In this document: positions 48,801 through 58,660 of the stretch, in pieces
How positions within the stretch are numbered: the stretch's first letter is position 1
How the letters are laid out: every line of letters begins with the position of its first letter
Source: Dietzia natronolimnaea
Lineage (GTDB): Bacteria; Actinomycetota; Actinomycetes; Mycobacteriales; Mycobacteriaceae
Reading direction: 5' to 3'
DNA length: 64,000 bases
NCBI RefSeq assembly: GCF_002289575.1
Contig: NZ_NTGA01000014.1
Location: 1 to 64,000, forward strand
Made by a program: the position numbers and the translations under genes
Notes under the pieces: model-generated
Seen by the model: the letters and a program-made list of their open reading frames with translations, nothing else
The model's database searches: none
What the model was told of the DNA's origin: nothing

Positions 48801-49952
48801 CTATTCGCCGAGGGTGACCCGGTCGAGCCACGCCGCGGCGGCGCCCTCGACGGTGGTGCCCTCGGTGACCATCGGCCAGGCGCCGTCCATCCCGCCGGCG
48901 AGCGCGGCGTCGGTGAGCACGGCGTCCCAGAAGGCCGCCGAACCGAACTCACCGCGCCACTGCACCGCGGGCAGGGTCAGGCGATGCAGGGTGTGCTCGT
49001 GCGTGGTGCCGATCGCCCCGTGCACCTGATGGGCGTTGCGCACCGCGACCGCGACGGCCTGCGAGGCCACACTGCGGGCCACCGCCACCCGGAACCCCGA
49101 CAGCGGCCCGGTCAGGCCCGTGACCATGGCATCGGCCACGGCCTGGTCGACCGCGGCGCGGGCCAGGACGGTCTCCGCGGCGATGTCGACGACGAGGTTC
49201 TGCACGGACTGGAACTTCGCCAACGCCCTACCGAACTGATTCCGCTCGGTCGAGTGGGCGATCGCCGACTCGAGCATCCCCTCCGCCGCCCCCACACACT
49301 GCACGGCCCGGGCGAGCGCGCCGCGCAGCACCGCCGTCTCCACCGCGGCAGCGTGGACCGCGGTCCAGCGCGCGTCGTCGGGCGGGACGACGTCCCCCGT
49401 CGGCACCGCGGAGATGCCGTCGCGCGGCGTGATCTGAGCGCTGACGGTCTCGACGTCGGCGACCTCGAACCCCGGCCCGTCGCCGTCGGCGGCCGGTGAC
49501 CTGCGGACGAACAGGATGGTGTCGGTCGCCCCCGCCCATGCCACCCGGCGAGCGCGGCCGTCGGGACCGAGAACGGCGAGGGTCGCCGTACCGGCGCAGG
49601 AGTCATCGAGGCCCGCGGCGCGGCGCACGGGTCCGACGACGAGATCGGTCTCCGCGTACGGGGCCGCGACCCCGGCGGCAGCGGACAACCGCAGCAAGGC
49701 GGAGGCCTCGGCCCAGCCCGCACCGCTGCCCCCGCCGTCCTCGGGCGCGGTCAGTCGGCCGACCCCCACCTCGGACAGGGACCGCCACACGGCAGACGGA
49801 TCGGGCTCCACGGTGGGGCCCGAGAACTGGGCCAGCACGCCGGCCATCATCGACTCGAGATCCTCGTCGATCTGAAGGCCCGCGCTCTCGGCGGTCTCCG
49901 CGGCCTCACCGGTCCCGCCGGCCGCCCCGTCCACTCCGTTCTCAGCGTTCAT
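48801..49952 (-). CDS. Acyl-CoA dehydrogenase-like subunit (second of pair)
   Basis: 383 residues. Weaker acyl-CoA dehydrogenase sequence: EGMLESAIAHSTERNQFGRALAKFQSVQN is conserved, while the FAD- and substrate-loop region is shortened. Such a divergent subunit beside a full one is typical of alpha2beta2 FadE heterotetramers of steroid side-chain oxidation in Mycobacteriales. ATG overlaps the stop of the partner gene. Confidence 0.85.
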   Translation of the reverse strand: MNAENGVDGAAGGTGEAAETAESAGLQIDEDLESMMAGVLAQFSGPTVEPDPSAVWRSLSEVGVGRLTAPEDGGGSGAGWAEASALLRLSAAAGVAAPYAETDLVVGPVRRAAGLDDSCAGTATLAVLGPDGRARRVAWAGATDTILFVRRSPAADGDGPGFEVADVETVSAQITPRDGISAVPTGDVVPPDDARWTAVHAAAVETAVLRGALARAVQCVGAAEGMLESAIAHSTERNQFGRALAKFQSVQNLVVDIAAETVLARAAVDQAVADAMVTGLTGPLSGFRVAVARSVASQAVAVAVRNAHQVHGAIGTTHEHTLHRLTLPAVQWRGEFGSAAFWDAVLTDAALAGGMDGAWPMVTEGTTVEGAAAAWLDRVTLGE

Positions 49953-51148
49953 CGCATCCCCAGTCCCCGCGCAATCACGCCGCGCAGAATCTCGTTGGTG
50001 CCACCCCGCAGAGTGAAGCCGGGCCGCTGGTGCAGCCCGGCACGGAGCAGATCGGCGAGCTCGGACGCGGCCGCCGCCCCACCGTCGCCGTCACCGTCAC
50101 CGTCACTGGCACTGGCACGGGGGGTGAATTCGTCCCCGAACCGGGCGGAGACCGCCTCGACGATGTCCCCCTCGGTGGTGGTGCCGAGCAACTTGACCAG
50201 GGCCGCCGCGGTGTCCGCCGGCTCCCCGCGCTGGAGGGCTCCGGCGATGTTCTGGCTCAGGGCGTGCAGGCCCGCCATCCGCGCGACCGAACGACCCAGG
50301 TCCGTCCGGGCGGGCAGGCGCCCCTCGGCGATGGCCCCGATCTCCGCGGCCAGCAGGCGGAAGGAGGACAGGAACCGCTCGGGACCACTGCGCTCGAACG
50401 CCAACTCGGAATTGACCTGCTCCCACCCGTTGCCCAGGGCGCCGAAGACGCGGGAATCGGGGACGAACACCTCGTCCAGCACCACCTCGTTGAAGTGATG
50501 GTCACCCGACAGGGATACGATCGGGCGGATCGTCACACCCTCGCTGCGCAGGTCGACGATGAACTGACTCAGCCCCGCATGACGGTGTGAGGTGTCCAGG
50601 GGCTCGGTGCGCGCCAGCGCGATGAATGCCTCGGCGTGCTGCGCACCGGACGTCCACACCTTGGTCCCGGTGATCGACCAGCCGCCGTCGACACGGACAC
50701 CCTTCGTCCGCACACTGGCCAGGTCCGACCCGGAGTCCGGCTCACTCATCCCGATCGCGAAGCAACACTCGCCCGCCGCGATCCGGGGAAGGAACTCACG
50801 CTTCTGCTCCTCCGTCCCGTATCGCAGCAACGACGGCGCGATCTGCCGATCCGCGACCCACTGCGCGGCGACCGGTGCCCCCACGGCCAGGAGTTCCTCG
50901 GTGACGACAAAACGCTCCAGATGCGAGCGCCCCCGTCCGCCGTACTCGGTCGGGACCGTCATCCCCACCCAGCCACGCTCGGCGAGCCGACGAGTGAAGT
51001 CCTCATCCCACCTCGTCAGCCACGTATCGATCCACGGCGTGAGCCGACCGGCGGCGATCTCCCCCGACAGGAACGACCGCACCTCTGCCCGCAGAGCGTC
51101 CATCTCCGCCGACGCCAGGGTGGTCGGGGGAACCAGTGCAGAGCTCAT
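49949..51148 (-). CDS. Acyl-CoA dehydrogenase
   Basis: 399 residues. Flavin-binding CFAIGMSEPDSGSDLASVRT and WSITGTKVWTSGAQHAE, and LRGGTNEILRGVIARGLGMR at the end with the usual position of the catalytic Glu. Oxidises an acyl-CoA to enoyl-CoA. Four-base overlap with the next gene and a crotonase gene upstream complete a beta-oxidation unit. A low-complexity DGDGDGDGG stretch lies near residue 350. Confidence 0.9.
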   Translation of the reverse strand: MSSALVPPTTLASAEMDALRAEVRSFLSGEIAAGRLTPWIDTWLTRWDEDFTRRLAERGWVGMTVPTEYGGRGRSHLERFVVTEELLAVGAPVAAQWVADRQIAPSLLRYGTEEQKREFLPRIAAGECCFAIGMSEPDSGSDLASVRTKGVRVDGGWSITGTKVWTSGAQHAEAFIALARTEPLDTSHRHAGLSQFIVDLRSEGVTIRPIVSLSGDHHFNEVVLDEVFVPDSRVFGALGNGWEQVNSELAFERSGPERFLSSFRLLAAEIGAIAEGRLPARTDLGRSVARMAGLHALSQNIAGALQRGEPADTAAALVKLLGTTTEGDIVEAVSARFGDEFTPRASASDGDGDGDGGAAAASELADLLRAGLHQRPGFTLRGGTNEILRGVIARGLGMR

Positions 51149-51192
51149 CGGTGCTCCTTTTGGAGGGCGTGTGGTGATGGTAGGTCAGCGGC

Positions 51193-51996
51193 TCAGCGAC
51201 CCTCGTACTCCCCCGCGCGCTTCTCCCCGAATGCGGTGAGGGCCTCGCGGTGGTCGGCGGTGTGGTGTGCGAGCGCCTGCATCGCCGCCGAGAGCTCAAG
51301 GAGGGACTCGAGCGACTGGTGCTGCGACTCGCGCAGCAGACGCTTGGCCATCCGGACCGCGTGCGGCGGGTTCTTGGCCACCCGGCCGGCCAGTGCTCGG
51401 GCTGCCGGGAGCAGCTCCTCGGGCTCCACGACCTCGTTGACCAGGCCCCACGCGGCGGCCTGCTCGGCCTTCACCCGGTCGCCGGTGAGCGCCATCTCCG
51501 CCGCTCGCGCGGGGCCAATCGCCTTGGTCAGCAGCCATGCGCCGCCGTCGCCCGGGATGATCCCGAGCTGCACGAAGCTCTCCGCGAACCACGACTTCGT
51601 CGAGGCCACCCGCAGATCGCACATCACCGCCAGGTCGCACCCCGCCCCGACGGCGGGTCCGTTCACCGCCGCGATCACCGGCACCTCGCAGTGGTACAGC
51701 GCGCGCGGAATCCGCTGGATGCCGGTGCGGTACCCGTCGCGGAGTTCGTAGGGGCTGCCGCCGAACATCCCGGTCCTGTCGACCATGTTCTTGACGTTGC
51801 CGCCGGCGGAGAACGCCGACCCCGCGCCGGTGAGCACGACGGCCCGGACGTCGTGATCAGCGTTGACCACCGCCACCCGGGCGCACAGTGCGTCGACGAT
51901 CGCCGGGTCGGAGATGGCGTTGCGGGTCTCCGGCAGGTTGAGCGTCCACGTCTCGATGTGGTCGGCTCGCTCGACCACCAGTGGCTGAGAGGTCAT
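51193..51996 (-). CDS. Enoyl-CoA hydratase/isomerase family protein
   Basis: 267 residues from ATG 51996, with AAGGA upstream. Oxyanion-hole segments GSAFSAGGNVK and GPAVGAGCDLAVMCDLR are present. The first hydratase Glu is Asp (GAGCDLA) and the second is lost (ESFVQLGIIPGDGG), a pattern closer to PaaG-type isomerases than to hydratases. First gene of the minus-strand chain to the two dehydrogenase genes, 44 bp apart. Confidence 0.82.
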   Translation of the reverse strand: MTSQPLVVERADHIETWTLNLPETRNAISDPAIVDALCARVAVVNADHDVRAVVLTGAGSAFSAGGNVKNMVDRTGMFGGSPYELRDGYRTGIQRIPRALYHCEVPVIAAVNGPAVGAGCDLAVMCDLRVASTKSWFAESFVQLGIIPGDGGAWLLTKAIGPARAAEMALTGDRVKAEQAAAWGLVNEVVEPEELLPAARALAGRVAKNPPHAVRMAKRLLRESQHQSLESLLELSAAMQALAHHTADHREALTAFGEKRAGEYEGR

Positions 51997-52069
51997 GGGA
52001 ATCCTTCTCATCGAGGGGCTGATACGTGAGAACCCCCGGCCAGAGGGGACGGGGGTCAGAGGGTTCTGA

Positions 52070-52145
52070 TGGAGCCGCGTGTCGGAATCGAACCGACGAC
52101 CTTTTCATTACGAGTGAAATGCTCTACCGACTGAGCTAACGCGGC
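52070..52145 (-). tRNA. tRNA-Thr (anticodon CGU)
   Basis: 76 nt including encoded CCA. Acceptor GCCGCGT pairs with ACGCGGC; anticodon stem TTTCA/TGAAA encloses CTCGTAA, so the anticodon is CGT in DNA, reading ACG; T-arm GTCGG-TTCGATT-CCGAC is complete. The same neighbourhood next to holB is known in mycobacteria. Confidence 0.95.
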
Positions 52146-52254
52146 GAGCCCTTGTGGGGCGAGGCAACTATATATGACCGGCCCTCGCGGTCGGAAAACG
52201 CCTGGCACCCTGTCGTGGACGCCCCTCCCGGGGCCACGCGCCTGCCCTGCCGCC

Positions 52255-53466
52255 TCAGCCCAACGCCTCCCGGATGGCCCCCACCATCGCCGAGACCGCG
52301 AACTTCGGCTTGACGTTGACCTCGATGGCGGCCCGGCACTCCTGGATGGCCTCTATGGCCCCCAGCACGGACGCCGGCGGATAGTGCCCCCCGAGGCGCG
52401 CCGACTCCTCGGCCTTGTCCGGGTGCACCGGCGCGATGTCGGCGACGCCGAGTCCGGCCATGAGCGCGTCCCGGTAGAAGCCCGCGAGGTCGACCAAAGC
52501 GAGGTCCAGCGAGTCGCGGGTGGAGCGGGTCCGCCGCGACTTCTGCGCCTTCTCCAACTCCTTGACGGCCCCCGCGGCGCCCCGACCCGCCGCGACGGCG
52601 CCCTTTCCGGTCCCGCCCACACCCATCGCGGTGCGCAGTTCCTCCACCTCACGCTCATCGTTCGGGGTGTTGCGGGCCAGCGCCTCCTGTTCGGCCGCGC
52701 TGACCAACCGGTCCGCCAGCGGGAAGGCCCGGCCGGGGTTGTGCATCACCATGGGCAGCTCCAACACCACGTCCCGGCGTTCACGCGTGGCCTCGTCGGT
52801 GGCCAACCACCTCGCGCGGCCGATGTGGCCGGAGGAGACGGCCGCCGCCCACCTCGCCCGTTCCGGATCGATCCCCCCGCCGGCGAGGAGCGCGGCTTCG
52901 ACGGCGGCCGCGTCGGGTTGGCGCAGGGCCACGTTCCTCGAGCGGGACCGCAGCGTGACCATGATGTCCATCGGGTCGGTCGTGGGCGAGCACAGCAGGA
53001 AGACCGTGCGGCTCGGCGGCTCCTCCACCACCTTGAGCAGGGCGTTACCGGACTGCTCGGTGAGTCGGTCCGCCTCCTCCACCACGACGATCTGCCAGCG
53101 CCCGGTGCTGGGCCGGCTGGCGGCGCGGTGGATGGTCTCCTTGACGTCCTTGAGGAGGATGTTGACCCCCTGCGGAGCCAGGAGGTGGACATCGGCGTGG
53201 GTCCCCGCCAGGACGGTGTGACAGGACCGGCACTCCCCACAGCCCACGATCTCCGGGTGCTCGCACTGCAGCGCGGCGGCGAAACACATGGCGGCGACGC
53301 TCCGGCCGCTGCCCGGCGGGCCGGTGAACAGCCACGCGTGGACCATTCGCGCGTCCGCCTCATGCCACCCCTGGCCGGGGACCCGCGCACGCGCGGCCGA
53401 CGCCGCGGCGGTCAGCTCCGCCACCACGTCGGCTTGTCCGGCCAACCGATCGAACACCCCTGGCAT
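52255..53466 (-). CDS. holB: DNA polymerase III subunit delta prime
   Basis: 403 residues. Clamp-loader subunit. Walker-A-like FTGPPGSGRSVAA near 50, the four-Cys zinc module (CEHPEIVGCGECRSCH) near 70-85, VVEEADRLTEQSGNALLKVVEEPP with the AAA core. Order tRNA-Thr, holB, adenylate cyclase, topA follows M. tuberculosis (Rv3644c). Confidence 0.94.
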   Translation of the reverse strand: MPGVFDRLAGQADVVAELTAAASAARARVPGQGWHEADARMVHAWLFTGPPGSGRSVAAMCFAAALQCEHPEIVGCGECRSCHTVLAGTHADVHLLAPQGVNILLKDVKETIHRAASRPSTGRWQIVVVEEADRLTEQSGNALLKVVEEPPSRTVFLLCSPTTDPMDIMVTLRSRSRNVALRQPDAAAVEAALLAGGGIDPERARWAAAVSSGHIGRARWLATDEATRERRDVVLELPMVMHNPGRAFPLADRLVSAAEQEALARNTPNDEREVEELRTAMGVGGTGKGAVAAGRGAAGAVKELEKAQKSRRTRSTRDSLDLALVDLAGFYRDALMAGLGVADIAPVHPDKAEESARLGGHYPPASVLGAIEAIQECRAAIEVNVKPKFAVSAMVGAIREALG

Positions 53467-53524
53467 GGCCCCACCATATCGCCGCTGTCCGTCACACCTG
53501 CGGTCCCGGGACGGGGGCTGGGAC

Positions 53525-53530
53525 TACCCT
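53525..53530 (+). promoter_or_regulatory. -10 element TACCCT of a leaderless cyclase mRNA
   Basis: TACCCT ends seven bases before ATG 53538. Confidence 0.5.
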
Positions 53531-53537
53531 TGGGCCA

Positions 53538-55121
53538 ATGGAGCGATGGGTCAGGCTGTTCCGGTGGCTGTGGGCCACTCCCTGGCCCGTCTATGCCCTC
53601 ACCATGGTGCAGGCCAACATCATCGGCGCGGTGTTCGTCTTCGCGTTCCTGCGTTTCGTCCTGCCGATGGACCGCTTTCTCGACCTGGAGCAGTTCCGGT
53701 TCCTCAACCAGTACCTATTCATCGGCTATCTGGTGCTCGCGTTCGTGGGCGGGGTGATCGCCTCGACATTGCTCCTGCTCCCGGTCCTGCGGGTCGACCG
53801 CTCCGGTGAGGAGTTCGGCGGGGCGATCCGCAACCGGGCCCTGAAACTCCCGTTCCACCAGGCGCTCATCTCCGGCACCATGTGGCTGGTCGGCACGATC
53901 GTCTTCGTCGTCGCCAACGTGGGCCACTCCCCCCGGCTCGCCCTGGTCGTGGGCGTGACGAGCATCCTCGGAGGGACCACGACCTGCCTCATCTCCTACC
54001 TCCAGGCCGAGCGGATCATGCGGCCGATCACCGTCCGCGCCCTCGCTCGGGGCGTGCCCGCCAACAGGCACGTGCCGGGGGTGCGCCGTCGGATCTTCCT
54101 GGGCTGGGCTCTCACCACCGTCATCCCCGTCGCCGGGATCCTGCTGATCCTCACCGGGCAGTGGGTCGGGCTGTTCGGCGACGAGCCGGAACACATCCTC
54201 GTCGCCCTCGCGGTGATGGCCAGCGTCGCCGTGATCGCGGGCGCGATCGGCATGGGCCTGGTCTCGGACTCCATCGCGGATCCCGTCCGCGAGATGCAGG
54301 CGGGCGTCGGGCGGGTCAAGAAGGGAGATCTGGAGGCCCGCGTCACGATCTACGACAGTTCCGAGATCGGCCGACTGGGTCAGGGCTTCAACGAGATGGT
54401 GACCGGTCTCCAGGAGCGCGAGGCGATCCAGGACCTCTTCGGTCGCTATGTCGGCGAGGAGGTCGCACGCCACGCACTCGAACGCGGGACGGAGCTCGGG
54501 GGCCAGGAGAAGCAGGTCGCGGTGCTCTTCGTCGACCTCACCGGCTCGACGGAGTTCGCCGCCGCACACGAGCCGGCCGAGGTCGTCGCCGTGCTCAACG
54601 AGTTCTTCCGCATCGCGGTGGAGGCCGTCGACTCCAACGGCGGCTACATCAACAAGTTCCAGGGTGACGCACTTCTCGCCGTCTTCGGCGCGCCCCTGGA
54701 GGTGGAGAACGAGGCGGGGCGGGCACTGCGGGCCGCTCGCGCGCTACAGAGCCAACTCGCGGGTCTCTCCCCGCTGTCGGCGGGAATCGGGGTCTCCTAC
54801 GGCACGGTGATCGCCGGCCACATCGGTCACGCCAAGCGATTCGAATACACCGTGATCGGCGACCCGGTCAACGAGGCCGCGCGGTTGACCACCCTGGCCA
54901 AATCTGAGCAGGGGCACGTCCTGGCGTCGGCGGCGGCGATCCGCAACGCGGATGCGCCCGAAGCCGCGAGGTGGGTGTTGGGTCGCAGCGTCGAGCTGCG
55001 GGGCCGCGGAATCATGACGCAGCTGGCCAGACCCCTGCGGCCGACCCTCGCGGACCGGTGGCAGTCGGGCAAGGTCGCGCTGCGCCCCACCGTCGAGGGA
55101 GTCGAGGCCGCCGGCGCCTGA
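53538..55121 (+). CDS. Membrane adenylate cyclase, class III, with HAMP domain
   Basis: 527 residues; counterpart of Rv3645. Six membrane helices in the first 235 residues, HAMP domain at about 244-295 (SIADPVREMQAG...GDLEARV), catalytic domain from 330: VLFVDLTGSTEF (metal Asp), NKFQGDALLAVFG (adenine-selecting Lys, second metal Asp), IGDPVNEAARL (Asp for adenine, Asn and Arg for the transition state). All residues for ATP cyclisation are present. cAMP made here could act on a GlxR/CRP-type site such as that at 18.6 kb. Confidence 0.93.
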   Translation: MERWVRLFRWLWATPWPVYALTMVQANIIGAVFVFAFLRFVLPMDRFLDLEQFRFLNQYLFIGYLVLAFVGGVIASTLLLLPVLRVDRSGEEFGGAIRNRALKLPFHQALISGTMWLVGTIVFVVANVGHSPRLALVVGVTSILGGTTTCLISYLQAERIMRPITVRALARGVPANRHVPGVRRRIFLGWALTTVIPVAGILLILTGQWVGLFGDEPEHILVALAVMASVAVIAGAIGMGLVSDSIADPVREMQAGVGRVKKGDLEARVTIYDSSEIGRLGQGFNEMVTGLQEREAIQDLFGRYVGEEVARHALERGTELGGQEKQVAVLFVDLTGSTEFAAAHEPAEVVAVLNEFFRIAVEAVDSNGGYINKFQGDALLAVFGAPLEVENEAGRALRAARALQSQLAGLSPLSAGIGVSYGTVIAGHIGHAKRFEYTVIGDPVNEAARLTTLAKSEQGHVLASAAAIRNADAPEAARWVLGRSVELRGRGIMTQLARPLRPTLADRWQSGKVALRPTVEGVEAAGA

Positions 55122-55127
55122 GCCGCC

Positions 55128-55278
55128 CCGCGGTTGGCGGACTTCGGTTCGCGGTTGGCGGACATCGGTTCGCGGTTGGCGGACATCGGTTCGCGGTTGG
55201 CGGACATCGGTTCGCGACCAGAGGGCCCTGAGCGCCGATTCTGTCCGCCAAGTTGGTGGCGAGGTCCGCCAACCGCGG
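55128..55278. repeat. 21-bp tandem repeat inside a long inverted repeat
   Basis: Four units of 21 bp (GCGGTTGGCGGACATCGGTTC type) at 55130-55213. The 15 bases at 55128-55142 recur inverted at 55264-55278. It lies between the convergent cyclase and topA genes, so it may fold and terminate both; no gene is credible in it, though both strands stay open in one frame because the unit is seven codons. Confidence 0.85.
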
Positions 55279-55313
55279 AGGTGTGACGCCGTGGGGCGCC
55301 CCGCACGGTCGGG

Positions 55314-58280
55314 TCAGCGCCCGGCGGCGGCCTTCTTGGCCGGCGACTTCCGGGCCGGGGCCTTTTTCGCCGCGGTCTTCTTGGGCGGCGGCGACTTGGC
55401 CCGCCTCTCGGACAGCAGTTCCGAGGCGCGCGCGTCGGTGAGCGTCTCGACGGTGTCGCCCTTACGCAGCGACGCGTTCGACTCGCCGTCGGTGACGTAC
55501 GGCCCGAAGCGCCCGTCCTTGACCAGCATCTGCTTGCCCGAGACCTCGTCGACCCCCATCTCGCGCAGCGCCTTGGGCGCGGCGGCCTGCCGACCCCGAC
55601 GCTTGGGCTCCGAGTAGATCTTCAGAGCCTCCTCGAGCGTGATGGTGAACACGGCGTCCTCGGTGTCCAGGGTCCGCGAGTCGGAGCCCTTCTTCAGGTA
55701 GGGACCGTACCGACCGAGCTGCGCGGTGATCTCCTCGCCGCTCGTGGGGTCGACGCCCAGGACCCGCGGCAGGGACAGCAGCTTGAGCGCCTCCTCCAGC
55801 GTGACCGTGGCCGGCTCCATGGACTGCATCAGCGATCCGGTCCGCGGCTTGGGGCCCGTGGGGTTGTCGGACTCCTTCTTGGCTTTGCGGGTCACGGCGG
55901 ACTTGGCCTTCGTCGCCGCCTTCTTGGCCTCGGCCTTGGCCTCGTCGCTCTCCGCGGCGGCGACCGCGGCGTCGCGCTCGGCGTCGATCCGCTTCTTCTC
56001 CGCCTCGGCGTCGGCGAGCACCTTCTTCGCCCACCGTGCCTTCTCCTCGTCGGTGGGCTCGGGCAGCTTCTCGGTGACGTAGGGCCCGAAGCGACCGTCC
56101 TTGACCACGATCTCGTGACCGGTCTCCGGATCCACACCGAGGGGACGCCCGTCCTGCGGGGTGGCGAAGAGCTTCTCCGCGACCTCGAGGGTGAGTTCGT
56201 CCGGGCTCATCCCCTCCGGCAGGTTGGCCCGCTGCGACTCCCGCTCACCGCTCTCCCCGTCGACCATGCGCTCCAGGTACGGGCCGTACCGCCCGACACG
56301 GACGTGGACCGGTCGGCCCTCGGCGTCGTCGAAGACCCGGATGGAGTTGATACTGCGGGCGTCGATGGCCTCGAGGTTGACGTCGATGAGGTTCTTGAGC
56401 CCGACCGCGTGGCCCGCGTCCCCGGACCCACCGTCCCCGAAGTAGAAGCGGCGCAGCCAGTCGTCCCGGTTCTCGCGCCCCTCGGCGATCTCGTCGAGCT
56501 CGTCCTCCATGAGCGAGGTGAAGTCGTAGTCCACCAGTCGACCGAAGTTCTGCTCGAGCAGTCCGACCACCGCGAAGGCCACCCAGCTGGGCACGAGCGC
56601 GTTGCCCCGGGAGTACACGTACCCGCGGTCCTGGATGGTGCGGATGATGCTGGCGTAGGTCGAGGGGCGGCCGATGCCCATCTCCTCCATGACCTTGACC
56701 AGGCTGGCCTCGGTATAGCGGGCCGGCGGGCTGGTGGTGTGGCCGTCGGCGGACAGATCCGACCCCGTGAGGTCCTGCCCCTCGCTCAGGCGCGGCAGCC
56801 GCCGCTCGGCGTCGTCCGCCATCGGCTTGTCCGAGGACTCACTGGACTCCTCGGCCGCTTCCACGTAGGCCTTGAGGAAGCCGGGGAACGTGATGGTGCG
56901 GCCCGAGGCCGCGAAGGTCGCCCGCTCGTACCCGGACGGGTTCTGTCCCGCGGCGCCCGTGATGCGGATACTCACCGAGGTGCCCTTGGCGTCCGCCATC
57001 TGGGAGGCGACCGTGCGCTGCCAGATGAGCTCGTACAGGCGGTACTCCTCGGCGTCCAGGACGCTGTGCAGCTGCCCGGGGGTGGCGAAGGACTCCCCTG
57101 CCGGGCGGATGGCCTCGTGTGCCTCCTGCGAGTTCTTGACCTTGCGGGTGTACTGCCGCGGTGTGGGCGAGACGTACTCGCTGCCGTACAGCTCCGTGGC
57201 CTGGGCGCGGGCGGCCGCGATGCCGCCCTCCGACAGGGTCGTGGAGTCGGTACGCATGTAGGTGATGTAGCCGTTCTCGTACAACCGCTGCGCGATGCGC
57301 ATGGTGCGCTCGGAGGTGTAGCGCAGTTTGCGGCCGGCCTCCTGCTGCAGCGTCGAGGTCATGAACGGTGCGTAAGGGCGGCGGGTGTACGGCTTGGACT
57401 CCACGGAGTCGACGACGAAGTCCGCACCGTCCAGCGCGTCCGACAACGCGCGGGCCGCGAACTCGCCGAGCACCACCGCGTCCTTGGCCGCGCCGGAGGT
57501 CTTGAGTCGACCGTCCTGGCCGAAGTCGCGCCCCTGCGCCACCCGGGCACCGTCCACCGCGGCGAGGCGGGCGGTGAAGCTGCGCGGCTCACCGGCGTCG
57601 CCGCCGGCGGCCTCGCGCGTGGTCAGGGTCGCGGTGATGTCCCAGTAGTCGGCGGCCACGAACGCCATGCGCTCCCGCTCGCGCTCGACGATCACGCGGG
57701 TGGCCACGGACTGCACGCGCCCGGCGGAGAGCCGCGGCATGACCTTCTTCCACAGCACGGGGGAGACCTCGTAGCCGTAGAGACGATCGAGGATCCGGCG
57801 GGTCTCCTGGGCGTCGACCAGGTCGGTGTCCAGCTCGCGGGTGTTCTCGGCGGCGGCGAGGATCGCCGGCTTGGTGATCTCGTGGAACACCATCCGCTTC
57901 ACGGGGACCTTGGGCTTGAGCACCTCGAGCAGATGCCAGGCGATCGCCTCGCCCTCGCGGTCCGGGTCGGTGGCCAGCAGGAGCTGGTCCACGCCCGCCA
58001 GCTCCTTCTTGAGCTCCGAGACCTTCTTCTTCTTGTCCGCGCTCACCACGTAGATCGGCTCGAAGTTGTGCTCCGGGTCCACGCCGAGCCGGGCCCACGG
58101 CTCCTTCTTGTACTTGGCCGGGATGTCGGCGGCCCCCTTGGGCAGGTCTCGGATGTGCCCGACGGACGCCTCGACCACGTAGTCGGACCCCAGGTAGGGC
58201 TGGATCTTGCGGGCCTTGGTGGCGGACTCGACGATCACCAGGCTCCGCTTCCCGCCCGATGCTGTCTGCTTGCTCGCCAC
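55314..58280 (-). CDS. topA: DNA topoisomerase I
   Basis: 988 residues, type IA. Toprim domain at the start (SLVIVESATKARKI), active Tyr in GYITYMRTDST near 345, then four small C-terminal TopA_C-like repeats (GPYVTEKL, GRYGPYLKKG) instead of zinc fingers, and a Lys/Ala/Pro-rich tail as in mycobacteria. GTG 58280 with GGAG upstream gives the family start. Relaxes negative supercoils; essential in mycobacteria. Confidence 0.95.
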   Translation of the reverse strand: MASKQTASGGKRSLVIVESATKARKIQPYLGSDYVVEASVGHIRDLPKGAADIPAKYKKEPWARLGVDPEHNFEPIYVVSADKKKKVSELKKELAGVDQLLLATDPDREGEAIAWHLLEVLKPKVPVKRMVFHEITKPAILAAAENTRELDTDLVDAQETRRILDRLYGYEVSPVLWKKVMPRLSAGRVQSVATRVIVERERERMAFVAADYWDITATLTTREAAGGDAGEPRSFTARLAAVDGARVAQGRDFGQDGRLKTSGAAKDAVVLGEFAARALSDALDGADFVVDSVESKPYTRRPYAPFMTSTLQQEAGRKLRYTSERTMRIAQRLYENGYITYMRTDSTTLSEGGIAAARAQATELYGSEYVSPTPRQYTRKVKNSQEAHEAIRPAGESFATPGQLHSVLDAEEYRLYELIWQRTVASQMADAKGTSVSIRITGAAGQNPSGYERATFAASGRTITFPGFLKAYVEAAEESSESSDKPMADDAERRLPRLSEGQDLTGSDLSADGHTTSPPARYTEASLVKVMEEMGIGRPSTYASIIRTIQDRGYVYSRGNALVPSWVAFAVVGLLEQNFGRLVDYDFTSLMEDELDEIAEGRENRDDWLRRFYFGDGGSGDAGHAVGLKNLIDVNLEAIDARSINSIRVFDDAEGRPVHVRVGRYGPYLERMVDGESGERESQRANLPEGMSPDELTLEVAEKLFATPQDGRPLGVDPETGHEIVVKDGRFGPYVTEKLPEPTDEEKARWAKKVLADAEAEKKRIDAERDAAVAAAESDEAKAEAKKAATKAKSAVTRKAKKESDNPTGPKPRTGSLMQSMEPATVTLEEALKLLSLPRVLGVDPTSGEEITAQLGRYGPYLKKGSDSRTLDTEDAVFTITLEEALKIYSEPKRRGRQAAAPKALREMGVDEVSGKQMLVKDGRFGPYVTDGESNASLRKGDTVETLTDARASELLSERRAKSPPPKKTAAKKAPARKSPAKKAAAGR

Positions 58281-58660
58281 TGAACCGCTCCCAACCTGCG
58301 CTGATCCGTCGGCGACGTGTGCCACCGACCTCCGGTCCCGGATACGGTACGCGTGCCGGGGCCTGTCTATGAGAATTCATACCAGGCCAGGGGCGCTTCG
58401 GAAGAGTCGCGTTCGACGCCGGCCCGCCCCCGAGCGGCGCACGGGCACCCGCCCCGATCGACTCCTCCCCCATGCGGAGGTGCCCCGGAGCGCGACGCGG
58501 AGGGGGGCGCGGGGAGCGGCGCGCCGGCCCGGGGAGGCGCACAGCCGCATCCTTATATATCTGTCACGCGTCGCACCGCGTCGGCTCGTCGTCGTCCCCG
58601 GTCACGGACACCCGGGACGAGCTGCATGACGGCGATCGGAACGTCGCCGGATTGGCACCG

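Noticed and set aside
52070-52145. tRNA-Thr as integration site of a mobile island
   Set aside because: No integrase, no duplicated tRNA end in the flanks, and holB follows in the ancestral order.
54971-55231. Frame encoding repeated RFAVGGH units at the end of the cyclase gene
   Set aside because: Caused by the noncoding 21-bp repeat; no start signal, overlaps the cyclase.
56115-58283. Long open frame antisense to topA
   Set aside because: Shadow of topA codons, no motifs.
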